Part shown: positions 32,331 to 39,867 of the stretch, one piece after another
How positions within the stretch are numbered: position 1 is the first letter of the stretch
Layout: each line of letters begins with the position of its first letter
Assembly (NCBI GenBank): GCA_027622275.1
Contig: JAQBZB010000044.1
Location: 1-42,182, forward strand
Length of the DNA stretch: 42,182 nucleotides
Source: Planctomycetota bacterium
Lineage (GTDB): Bacteria; Planctomycetota; Planctomycetia; Pirellulales; Pirellulaceae
Direction: 5' to 3'
Made by a program: the position numbers and the translations under genes
The notes under the pieces: model-generated
What the model was told of the DNA's origin: nothing
The model's input: only the letters and a program-made list of their open reading frames with translations
The model's database searches: none

Positions 32331-32350
32331 CTGAAGTTGCAAAACTTCAG
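32331..32350. repeat. short perfect hairpin
   Basis: CTGAAGTT and AACTTCAG pair perfectly (8 bp) around a GCAA tetraloop. It lies between the end of the permease gene and the start of the restriction gene, both on the minus strand. There is no T-run, so a terminator role is uncertain. Confidence 0.4.
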
Positions 32351-32442
32351 CATTCTGCGGCCGAATTGTCGCTCGAAAACTCCTGAACTCTTGCGAGTCC
32401 AGCTACAAAGCGCCAACGCCAATTCGTGCGTGTGACAAAGCA

Positions 32443-33960
32443 CTAACGCTGTTGCGCAAAATATCGATACGCGAAAAAGACCGGCACGCCCAACGCGATG
32501 AACGCGAGTCCGGTCCGCGATTCGAGTGGGTTACTCTGATAGATTTGCATCATGAACCAGACATACACGACCAAGAACAGCGTCGGCACGAAAGGATAGC
32601 CCCACGTCCTGTAAGGCCTCGCGCCGTCGGGCTGTCGAAATCGGAGGACAATCACGGCCAATACGCCGAGCATATAGAAGATGCTTGCCGAGAAGACCAC
32701 GAAGTTGGTCAATAATCCGAAGATCGAGTCGTTGCGCAGGCTTGCAAGCACCAGCGGCACCAGCTGTTGAGGTGGCGGCGTGGTGGTGGTGTCTGCGGCC
32801 TCCGTCGCCGCGGCGACCGGATCAGCGTCTTCACTCATGACCATGTGTTTGGCAACTGCTACCGAGAGAACTAACACGATTGACATCGCCGCCATGACGG
32901 TGATGGCCATCGTCGGCGTGCGAAACGTGGCGTGAACACTTCCTAGCGAGCGAAAGAACACGTTGTCGCGGCCCATCGCAAAAGTGATTCGAGGTGCCTG
33001 CAAGAGGTTCGTGTTGATCGCGCCAAAAGTACTGCACATGATTACGGCAGACATGGCCGCCAACCCGCCTTGCCCGAACAGCTTCTTCAACATTTCCTCG
33101 CCCGCGTGATCTCCGGCCGCTTTCATTTCCGACATCGAGAGCACACCGTGGTATGCGAAGTTCGCGGCAATGTACAGAGCGATCAGAATGCCAATGCCAA
33201 AGAAGAGCGCCCGTGGAATATTGCGATGTGGTTCGCGCACTTCTTCGGCAAGCGGTGTGACGCCGTGCCAGCCGTTGTAGGCCCACATGACGGCGAGCAG
33301 TATGACCCCTACCTGAGCGGCCAAGCCCGATTGTCGGGGAACGACCGTCGTCGAGTAGTTGGCGATGTCGATCGTTTCGCTAACGAACGGAATCAGAATG
33401 AACGGAACGATCGCGACCAGCGCCAGAAACGTGGCCTTCACGATGGTCACCACCATTTGAAGCCGCCCACCCCACAGCACGCCGATAATGTTCACCCAAG
33501 CCATCACTACAATTAGCGTGATGGCCATCAGAACTTGAAGGGTTGGAGACAGGACTCCGCCCAGGGCCAGACTGAATGAGCCCACGAATGCGACACTTAA
33601 CGCACCGATCGAGGCGGGTTTGCCGAAAAAGACCTCGGTCCAACCAAACAAAAACGCGACCGGTCGACCATAGGCTTCGCGCAGATAGACGTAGAGCCCG
33701 CCCGCCTGAGGATACATCGCGGCCAGTTCGGCAAAACACAGGCCGCCTAAGATGCAAAGCAATCCGCCAAACATCCAGACGGCGATGATGACACCAAACT
33801 GCCCCGACTCGCCAGCGATGTTCCCGGGCTTGAGAAAGATCCCCGAGCCGATCACATTGCCAACAACAACGGCCGTTGCGATGCGTGGCCCCAACGCCCG
33901 AATAAGCCCCTGCGGCTTGTCGGTCGAAGGCGCGGTGCCACTTGTGTCGAGTGTTGCCAA
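32443..33960 (-). CDS. APC-family amino acid permease
   Basis: This is an inner-membrane transporter of the amino acid-polyamine-organocation superfamily with about twelve predicted helices. VVVGNVIGSGIFLKPGNIAG is the signature of helix 1, in which the GSGIF break binds substrate. WMFGGLLCILGGLCFAELAA and YVYLREAYGRPVAFLFGWTE follow, as in APC proteins. The start chosen is the TTG at 33960 (LATLDTSGTAPSTDKPQG), with AAGGGGAG just upstream. The frame is open to 34215, but that part overlaps the divergent gene at 34131 and has no ATG in a useful position. A Thr/Pro-rich loop (EAADTTTTPPPQQLVP) separates the last helices. The substrate cannot be deduced; the divergent desulfhydrase/deaminase gene hints at an amino acid such as cysteine or alanine derivatives. 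Confidence 0.87.
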   Translation of the reverse strand: MATLDTSGTAPSTDKPQGLIRALGPRIATAVVVGNVIGSGIFLKPGNIAGESGQFGVIIAVWMFGGLLCILGGLCFAELAAMYPQAGGLYVYLREAYGRPVAFLFGWTEVFFGKPASIGALSVAFVGSFSLALGGVLSPTLQVLMAITLIVVMAWVNIIGVLWGGRLQMVVTIVKATFLALVAIVPFILIPFVSETIDIANYSTTVVPRQSGLAAQVGVILLAVMWAYNGWHGVTPLAEEVREPHRNIPRALFFGIGILIALYIAANFAYHGVLSMSEMKAAGDHAGEEMLKKLFGQGGLAAMSAVIMCSTFGAINTNLLQAPRITFAMGRDNVFFRSLGSVHATFRTPTMAITVMAAMSIVLVLSVAVAKHMVMSEDADPVAAATEAADTTTTPPPQQLVPLVLASLRNDSIFGLLTNFVVFSASIFYMLGVLAVIVLRFRQPDGARPYRTWGYPFVPTLFLVVYVWFMMQIYQSNPLESRTGLAFIALGVPVFFAYRYFAQQR

Positions 33961-34103
33961 ACGGATGCTCCCCTTGCAATCGGCGATGGTGGTGGGCGGT
34001 CGGCGAACGTGTGATTGTGGACGCTGCTGCGGCTGAACGCAAGCGAACGCTCGCGACTTCGGCCACGCGTCGGATTTCAATGGCGAGCGATATATTTGGG
34101 AAT

Positions 34104-34128
34104 CTCCAACAGGACTGGTAAGTTGGAG
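34104..34128 (+). promoter_or_regulatory. hairpin just before the start codon
   Basis: CTCCAAC (34104-34110) pairs with GTTGGAG (34122-34128) around an 11-base loop. The hairpin includes the only GGAG near the ATG at 34131 and would hide it in the RNA. The spacing of two bases to the ATG is unusually short, so this may instead be chance. Confidence 0.3.
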
Positions 34129-34130
34129 CG

Positions 34131-35177
34131 ATGAACGAAAATGAACCCGATGTTCGTCGTGTCCTCGATCGACTCGCAACATTTCCGCGATGCCGCCTTG
34201 CTCACCTGCCGACACCTCTCGAACCGATGGAGCGATTGTCCAGGCACCTGGACGGTGTTTCGCTGTTCGTCAAACGAGACGACTGTACGGGATTAGGATT
34301 CGGCGGCAACAAGGTTCGCCAGTTGGAATACTACTTCGGCCAAGCCATCGACGAGGAAGCCGATACGATCCTTATTACTGGAGCGGTTCAATCCAACTTT
34401 GTCCGTACGGCTGCCGCCGCGGCCGCACGAGTCGGGATGGAATGTCATATCCAGTTGGAGGAGCGAGTCCCCGACGTCGATGCTCTGCATCGATCCTCGG
34501 GAAATGTCTTGCTGAGCCGACTTCTGGGTGCGACGTTCCACTGCTATCCGACTGGAGAGGACGAGTCGGGAGCCGACGCTCGGCTCGAAGAGATCGCCGA
34601 GCAACTTCGACGGCACGGTTCACGTCCTTATATCATCCCACTTGGTGCGGCGCACGAACCGTTGGGCTCGTTGGGATATATCGATGCGGTTGCTGAACTG
34701 CTGACTCAGCTCGAACAACAGTCACTTCGAATGGACCACCTGGTGGTCACCTCCGGAAGTGGTTCCACTCACGCAGGGTTGTTGTTTGGGTTGCGAGCAT
34801 TTGGCAGTCAGATCGGCATTACCGGAGTCTGTCCACGCCGTGATGCTCACTCGCAACAACGGCGCGTGGCCGGGCATCTTGAGAAATTGGCGAGCATGCT
34901 TGATCTCGATCCGGCTGTCACGCCGGAAGACATCCGCCTGACGGACGTTTCTTTGGCTCCCGGCTACGGTCGACTCAACGACGCCACCGTCAAGGCGTTG
35001 CAGTTGACTGCCCGATGCGAAGGGCTGTTTCTGGATCCCGTTTATACTGCCAAAGCAATGGCCGGTCTGTTTCATTTGGCCGAGCACGATCAAATCTCAG
35101 GGAATGTGCTGTTTTGGCATACCGGTGGCCAACCGGCACTGTTCGGGTACGGAGAGGCGCTGTTTCCCCAGGTGTGA
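34131..35177 (+). CDS. PLP-dependent D-cysteine desulfhydrase / ACC deaminase family enzyme
   Basis: This is a fold-type II pyridoxal-phosphate enzyme of 348 residues. The cofactor lysine lies in FGGNKVRQLEYYF (Lys61). TGAVQSNFVRTAAAAAARVG is the substrate-carboxylate loop, and TSGSGSTHAGLLFG is the glycine-rich phosphate-binding loop. FLDPVYTAKAMAGL and WHTGGQPALFGY complete the family pattern. Members break D-cysteine into pyruvate, sulfide and ammonia, or deaminate 1-aminocyclopropane-1-carboxylate; sequence alone does not separate these, although such bacterial proteins are more often desulfhydrases. The ATG at 34131 is the only good start. It is transcribed away from the permease gene, which may supply its substrate. 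Cytoplasmic. Confidence 0.87.
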   Translation: MNENEPDVRRVLDRLATFPRCRLAHLPTPLEPMERLSRHLDGVSLFVKRDDCTGLGFGGNKVRQLEYYFGQAIDEEADTILITGAVQSNFVRTAAAAAARVGMECHIQLEERVPDVDALHRSSGNVLLSRLLGATFHCYPTGEDESGADARLEEIAEQLRRHGSRPYIIPLGAAHEPLGSLGYIDAVAELLTQLEQQSLRMDHLVVTSGSGSTHAGLLFGLRAFGSQIGITGVCPRRDAHSQQRRVAGHLEKLASMLDLDPAVTPEDIRLTDVSLAPGYGRLNDATVKALQLTARCEGLFLDPVYTAKAMAGLFHLAEHDQISGNVLFWHTGGQPALFGYGEALFPQV

Positions 35178-35200
35178 TTTCACAGCGGTCGGCACCAACG

Positions 35201-35335
35201 TCACACCAACTCGGCGATCGGCTGTTGGACGTCGGCGACGTACTGCGGCCGACCAGTGAGATCGGGGATCGTCGGCGTGCGGCCGAATTCGCCCCACACG
35301 ACGACCGACACGCCGCGATCCAAGCCGTCATTCAT
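35201..35335 (-). pseudogene. vestige of a DUF1501 gene (two joined fragments)
   Basis: The minus strand encodes MNDGLDRGVSVVVWGEFGRT (from 35335), which is the central DUF1501 motif (compare VQWGGEFGRTPG and VVWTTEFGRTPY in the intact genes). It passes directly into LTGRPQYVADVQQPIAELV and TGA at 35201, which looks like a family C-terminus. The roughly 100 residues that normally separate these parts are missing. Upstream similarity is absent. No partner gene is nearby. Confidence 0.65.
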
Positions 35336-35406
35336 GGCCAGTCACGCAAAAGCGAATTGACCAGCCAGCCGATCGATGCTTTGATGGAAGCAGAAAAGGA
35401 GTTGCC

Positions 35407-36606
35407 ATGCGACGATGGTTGATCATGAGCCTGCTGCTGACGTTGCCGGTTGTGGCGTCGATTGCCGCTGAGACTCAGGGGCTGAACGCGCTCGTGCGCC
35501 TGTTGAGCGAAAGTGACGACGCGCAACTACAACAAGATATTCTGATCGGCATCGCGGAAGGGCTCGAAGGACGCCGGCACGTCGAGATGCCCGAGGCGTG
35601 GCCGGCAGCTTCGTCGAAGCTGCAACGAAGCGCGACCAGCGAGGTGCGCGACCGCGCGATTCAGCTCGCCTTGGTGTTCGACGACCCAGATGCGATCCGT
35701 TTGCTGCGCGATCGAGCCATGAACGTGCGGGCTTCGGCTGAGGATCGCATTCGCGCGGTCGAACTGCTTGTGGCAAAGAAAAATGCTGGATTCGACGCGT
35801 TGCTCGTCGAACTGATTGCTGACCCTGTTACTCGTCGCGCTGCGGTGCGAGGATTGGCCGAATACGATCATCCGCAAACTGTCGTCAAGTTACTCGAGAG
35901 CTATTCTCATTTTGACACCGCCTGCAAACAAGACGTTCTTCAAACTTTGGCCTCGAAGCGAACCTGGGCCGCGCGGCTGTTGGATGCCGTCGAGGCGGAT
36001 GAGATTGCGTCGTCCGATTTGAACGCCTACACCGTGCGTCAGCTGCACAGTCTCGGAAGCAGTGAGCTGACGGCGCGAGTCAGGAGTTTGTGGGGCGAAG
36101 TGCGTTCAACGCCCGCGGACAAGGCGACACTCATTGCGCGGTATAAGGAACAGCTCACCGGCAAAGTGCTGGCCGGTGCCAACTTGTCGGCGGGACGTGG
36201 ACTCTTCGATCGAACCTGTGCGAACTGTCACAAGCTGTTCGGCGAGGGAAAACAGGTCGGTCCCGATATCACCGGCTCGCAGCGGACAAACCTCGACTAC
36301 CTCCTCCAGAATCTGATCGACCCCAGTGGAGCCGTTTCGAAGGACTATCAAATGCACATCGTCGCCACGACCGGCGGGCGAGTCATCACGGGATTGTTGG
36401 TGAGCGAGAATGAACAGGCACTCACGCTTCAAACGGTGAATGAACGAATCGTCTTGCCGCTGAACGAAATCGAGGAGCGTTCCCTGTCGTCGGTCTCGAT
36501 GATGCCCGACGGGCAATTGCAAAAGCTGTCCAGTGCCGAGATGCGAGATCTGATCGCTTATCTGGGCAGCCGAGTTCAGATCCCGCTCTCCAGCCGAGAA
36601 GATTGA
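35407..36606 (+). CDS. exported haem-binding domain protein (PVC type) with helical repeats
   Basis: This is a 399-residue protein with a signal peptide (RRWLIMSLLLTLPVVASIAA) and AAGGAG ahead of the ATG. Residues 25-245 are helical and rich in Leu/Ala/Asp/Arg with HEAT-like units (VRDRAIQLALVFDDPDAIRL, TRRAAVRGLAEYDHPQTVVK). A cytochrome-c domain follows with CANCH at 271-275, then VGPDITGSQRTNLDYLLQNL, IDPSGAVSKDY and the terminal KLSSAEMRDLIAYL. This C-terminal half is the haem-binding domain found at the end of large membrane-bound dehydrogenase-type proteins in Pirellula and Verrucomicrobia, which are usually around 1000 residues. Here the dehydrogenase/propeller part is absent, so it is either a compact relative or a derived short form. 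Likely periplasmic electron carrier. Confidence 0.85.
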   Translation: MRRWLIMSLLLTLPVVASIAAETQGLNALVRLLSESDDAQLQQDILIGIAEGLEGRRHVEMPEAWPAASSKLQRSATSEVRDRAIQLALVFDDPDAIRLLRDRAMNVRASAEDRIRAVELLVAKKNAGFDALLVELIADPVTRRAAVRGLAEYDHPQTVVKLLESYSHFDTACKQDVLQTLASKRTWAARLLDAVEADEIASSDLNAYTVRQLHSLGSSELTARVRSLWGEVRSTPADKATLIARYKEQLTGKVLAGANLSAGRGLFDRTCANCHKLFGEGKQVGPDITGSQRTNLDYLLQNLIDPSGAVSKDYQMHIVATTGGRVITGLLVSENEQALTLQTVNERIVLPLNEIEERSLSSVSMMPDGQLQKLSSAEMRDLIAYLGSRVQIPLSSRED

Positions 36607-36675
36607 GGCATTGTCCGCTTTGAACGAGCCTCTATGATTGGTTCGATCACGGAACTCAATCCGCGGAGAGAATGA

Positions 36676-37149
36676 GTGCTCTTCTATCTATTATTGCTGT
36701 TCATCGTTGTGCCCTTCGTTGAGTTGGCATTGCTGTTAAAGCTGGCTGAACTCACGAGCTGGTGGCACACTTTGTTGTTAGTGATTGTGACAGGCGTCGT
36801 GGGGACTTGGCTGGCGCGGTCGCAAGGCCTGCGAACTTACGGAAAGATTCAACAGTCGCTCGCCGCAGGGCAAATGCCGACCGACTCGTTAATCGATGCG
36901 GCGATGATCTTCGTTGCGGGAGCCTTGTTGCTGACGCCGGGGATTCTCACGGACCTGGTCGGCTTCTCGCTTTTGTTCCCGCCCACACGACTGTTCTATC
37001 GCCGTTGGCTCGTCAAGCGATTCAAGGCTCGGTTCACCATGCAAACGACATTTCGAACCAGCGAGTCTCGTCGGCAGGAGTCAGAGATTATCGACTCGTA
37101 TGTCGTCGAGCATCATCCCGAGTCCGATGACACGTCTCGCACGCCTTGA
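36676..37149 (+). CDS. fxsA: FxsA family membrane protein
   Basis: FxsA is a cytoplasmic-membrane protein; in E. coli its overproduction relieves exclusion of phage T7 by the F-plasmid PifA protein. The start is a GTG at 36676 with GGAGAG upstream. The sequence matches the family: FYLLLLFIVVPFVELALLLK, then LVIVTGVVGTWLARSQGLRT and IFVAGALLLTPGILTDLVGF, followed by FPPTRLFYRRWLVKRFKARF. There are three to four membrane helices. The acidic tail (VVEHHPESDDTSRTP) probably lies in the cytoplasm. The length of 157 residues is typical. It is a single gene between the haem protein and the convergent peroxiredoxin. Confidence 0.88.
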   Translation: MLFYLLLLFIVVPFVELALLLKLAELTSWWHTLLLVIVTGVVGTWLARSQGLRTYGKIQQSLAAGQMPTDSLIDAAMIFVAGALLLTPGILTDLVGFSLLFPPTRLFYRRWLVKRFKARFTMQTTFRTSESRRQESEIIDSYVVEHHPESDDTSRTP

Positions 37150-37204
37150 CCATGCGAAGCTGTACTAAGAAACTAAGATGCCAGTCTAATTCTTATCTCC
37201 GTTC

Positions 37205-37753
37205 CTAACCGGGAAGTTTATCTTCCGCGGCCTTCAGCAAGTCCTCAACGGTATGCCGCTTGCGAACCGTGCTGGGGATGATTGCGCGGATGATCCCTTG
37301 CCGATCGATCAAGAAAGTCCCTGGGTGCGCGATGCCGGCCCTTTGGTCTTTCGCTTCGGCATTCAACACGCCATAGGCTTTGATGACCTTGCTGTCGGGA
37401 TCGGATAGCAGTGGGAAGGTGATCTTGCGCTTCTCGGTGAACTTTGCGAGCACGTCAACCGAATCGTAACTGACCCCGACGACGTGGATGTCGGCGGCGT
37501 TGATCTTCTCGATGCCGCTCTGCAGTTCGACCAACTGCTTGATGCAAAACGGTCACCAATCCGCCGAGCGATAAAACACCAACGCAACGTTTCGGTTTTT
37601 CCGCAGTTCGTCGAGCGCCCTCGGCTTGCCGCTCTGGTCTTGAAGTGTGAATCCCGACGCTTTCGAGTTGACTGCCGCCGGCTCTTGCCCGCTGCTCTGC
37701 GCGGAGGCGAATACGATCGATACGACTAGCAATGAAAACATCGAGAAACGCAT
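37205..37753 (-). CDS. peroxiredoxin/AhpC-TSA family protein, candidate selenoprotein (UGA at codon 67)
   Basis: One thioredoxin-fold protein of 182 residues is read if the UGA at 37555-37553 is decoded. A signal peptide (FSMFSLLVVSIVFASAQSSG) precedes FTLQDQSGKPRALDELRKNR and NVALVFYRSADW. Then comes UGA, then PFCIKQLVELQSGIEKINA, VGVSYDSVDVLAKF, FPLLSDPDSKVIKAYGVLN and GTFLIDRQGIIRAIIP. The UGA replaces the first cysteine of the redox motif (WCxxC becomes W-U-P-F-C), the usual site of selenocysteine in redox proteins. Both sides are in the same frame, with no other defect. A hairpin fitting the bacterial SECIS pattern follows (37522-37538). The alternative is a TGC to TGA nonsense mutation; the window has several pseudogenes, so this cannot be excluded. 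Periplasmic, probably a peroxide or thiol-disulfide enzyme. Confidence 0.72.
37522..37538 (-). promoter_or_regulatory. bacterial SECIS-like hairpin after the UGA codon
   Basis: On the minus strand GCAGTT and AACTGC form a perfect 6-bp stem with the loop GGTCG. The apical loop begins 20 bases after the UGA, and its first two bases are G. This satisfies the described bacterial consensus (loop about 16-37 bases from UGA, short loop with a G near its 5' side, stem of at least four pairs). The hairpin is inside the coding region, as expected for bacterial SECIS elements. Confidence 0.6.
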
Positions 37754-37841
37754 GACGAACTCCGGAGGGTCGTTTTGAGTATTGACAGAGTGACGATTGC
37801 AGCATGTTCACGATCTGGACAGTCGACCGATCCACGCAAAC

Positions 37842-39638
37842 TCAGTCAGCCATGAAGCCCGGCACAACCGTTCGCGTGGGTCGTCGATTGGTGACATCAT
37901 GGGAAAGGATTTTACCAGTTCCGACGACGTACGTGTTGAAGTCGGCGACAACCAGGTTGTACGTCTGAGCGTCCGTTCCGCTTTCGATCGCCATCACGGG
38001 AACCGCGCCTTCGATCGCGTGCAGCGATTGTCCCGATTCCAGCTCGCGGGCCTTCTCCCACCCTTGGCCTGAAACCCAGAACAAGTGACCACCGCTGGTC
38101 TCAAACGTCTCGTTGCCGACGCGAATCTTCATCAATCGCTCCATTGGACGGATTGTCGTTCGCAACACGGGCTTGTACCCCAACTCGCCCGTTTCGATGT
38201 CCTGCGACAGCACGACGTCTCCGACGCGAATTGCCTCGATCGGCATCCTGCCCGAGGCCGTCCAAACCGAAGTGCCCGCGGCAAAGCACTCGCCACCCTG
38301 TTGACGAGGTGACACAGCTCCCTGGAATCCGTCGGATACAAACTGCGGAGGAGCCTGGTCAAGCATCACAACTTGGCGCGTCAGTTGTTGCTGTTGCGTC
38401 TGCTTTTGTCCTTGCAAAACGACATCGTTTTGCTGGTTCCACCATTGCCACCACGATTGCGGAACGGCGGGGAGATTCTGTTGCGTGGCGAGATTCAGGA
38501 CACGAGCGATGCGTTCGTTCAACAGTCGAGTCGTGGCATTCTGCTGTTGGGCAGATTGTTGAAGTCGAGCCGCCATCGCGAATGAATCGGCAAAAGCGCG
38601 AGACAACGTTTCGCGGCCGTCGGCACCAGGGATAACACGACGACGATAGACCGAGTTCAGAATCAGGACTTGCTGCTGATCCTGACCTTCACGTGCAAAC
38701 GCATGTTGGTAGACGAGACGACCGTTTGCGGGCGCGACCGCGGTTCGCGATTCGACCGGCGTATACATCTCGGACAATAGAAGCGGCACAAAACTCTCAT
38801 ACGGTCGCGTCTTCAACAGCAGCGATGCTTCGTCGCGCACCTCGGGCCAGGGCGAGAAGACGGCGTGGCGGATGAGCGATTCAACCGCTTCTTGCTCCGG
38901 CATTTGCGCAATCGCTTCTAGCACGAGCTTGGCGGCGACTTGACTGTGCGGCGAAAGAATCTCTTCGAGCGCTGGCACCGCATCCGCCGAAGTGATGGCA
39001 CGAATTCGTTCCGCCGCGCTGTTTCGTTTATCCAGATTAAGTTGACTGAGATCTCTCCGCAGGTCGAGCATCTTCTCTCGCCAATCCTCAAATGCCTCTT
39101 GCCGCGACGCTTGCCGTTCGTTCAGGCGTTGGACCTCCGCGACTTGGGTCCACTGGCCATTGGAAAGTCGAAAGCCCAATCGCTGCCGTGCATCCGCATG
39201 GTTGGGATCGAGGTCGAGAACTCGCGTTAGATGCGCGCGTCCCTGGTCCGGCATACGCCTGTCGCGGCACCAATCGGCAAGTCGCAAGTGATCCTCGACG
39301 GTGTCGCCAAGTTCGTCGCGGAGCTTCCGGTACGCTGCCAGCTTGGAACTCGTGCCGATGATCCGAGGAGCATCGTACACATGCGACCAATCATCGCCGA
39401 CGCGTAGGAATCCTTGATGCCACCTTGCGGGAGCATAGTCCGGATCGGCCGCAACCGCTTCCGCCAGCAACCGGTCACGATCCGATTGCAACCCGTAGAT
39501 TTCCCGGTGCAGCGCTTCGGCGACTAACTGTTTCGCAGATTCACGGTCTCGCGCCGCAACTTCAGCATCAACAAAGCCGAGTGAAGCAATTAGAACGACG
39601 AACGGTAAGGCGACGGTCGAGAAAGAATGCCGAGACAT
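37842..39638 (-). CDS. exported repeat protein with a C-terminal Hint domain
   Basis: This is a 598-residue protein with a strong ribosome-binding site (GGAGGAAA) and a signal peptide (FSTVALPFVVLIASLGFVDA). Residues 30-300 contain TPR/HEAT-like helices (LDLDPNHADARQRLGFRLSN, LEEILSPHSQVAAKLVLEAI). A Gln-rich linker (about 350-445) follows. The last 148 residues form a Hint (hedgehog/intein-type) domain: Cys451 in GGECFAAGTSVWTASGRMPI, then VGDVVLSQDIETGELGYKPV, the histidine block TSGGHLFWV and the end VVGTGKILSHDVTN. Hint domains self-cleave or transfer the preceding chain by an N-S acyl shift at the Cys. The C-terminal pair is His-Asp rather than His-Asn, which suggests N-terminal cleavage only. 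Its role could be anchoring or release of the exported repeat part. Confidence 0.85.
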   Translation of the reverse strand: MSRHSFSTVALPFVVLIASLGFVDAEVAARDRESAKQLVAEALHREIYGLQSDRDRLLAEAVAADPDYAPARWHQGFLRVGDDWSHVYDAPRIIGTSSKLAAYRKLRDELGDTVEDHLRLADWCRDRRMPDQGRAHLTRVLDLDPNHADARQRLGFRLSNGQWTQVAEVQRLNERQASRQEAFEDWREKMLDLRRDLSQLNLDKRNSAAERIRAITSADAVPALEEILSPHSQVAAKLVLEAIAQMPEQEAVESLIRHAVFSPWPEVRDEASLLLKTRPYESFVPLLLSEMYTPVESRTAVAPANGRLVYQHAFAREGQDQQQVLILNSVYRRRVIPGADGRETLSRAFADSFAMAARLQQSAQQQNATTRLLNERIARVLNLATQQNLPAVPQSWWQWWNQQNDVVLQGQKQTQQQQLTRQVVMLDQAPPQFVSDGFQGAVSPRQQGGECFAAGTSVWTASGRMPIEAIRVGDVVLSQDIETGELGYKPVLRTTIRPMERLMKIRVGNETFETSGGHLFWVSGQGWEKARELESGQSLHAIEGAVPVMAIESGTDAQTYNLVVADFNTYVVGTGKILSHDVTNRRPTRTVVPGFMAD

Positions 39639-39867
39639 GAGATTTCCTCCTGATTATCGTTGACCAGGCACAGCGCGAACGCGTTGGTCGGGACGAAGTG
39701 CTCAAGCCGGCCCCCGTCGACTCTCTCCGAAATGATATCGCTCATGGCTCCAGGCTGCAAGCAAAACGTGAATGGCGCGCCTCGCGCGATTATGCCGCAC
39801 CGGAGTCAGATTGAGCTTCTCAGGCTTCGCGGCGCGACTAGAATTGCTGTAGCCCACGAGTTCTTCC

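Noticed and set aside
33961-34215. N-terminal extension of the permease to 34215
   Set aside because: It overlaps the divergent gene at 34131, and a TTG with a strong ribosome-binding site at 33960 gives a normal permease length.
37205-37534. Separate short protein starting at a TTG after the UGA in the peroxiredoxin gene
   Set aside because: It would lack the signal peptide and first strands of the fold and has no ribosome-binding site; read-through or nonsense mutation explains the region better.
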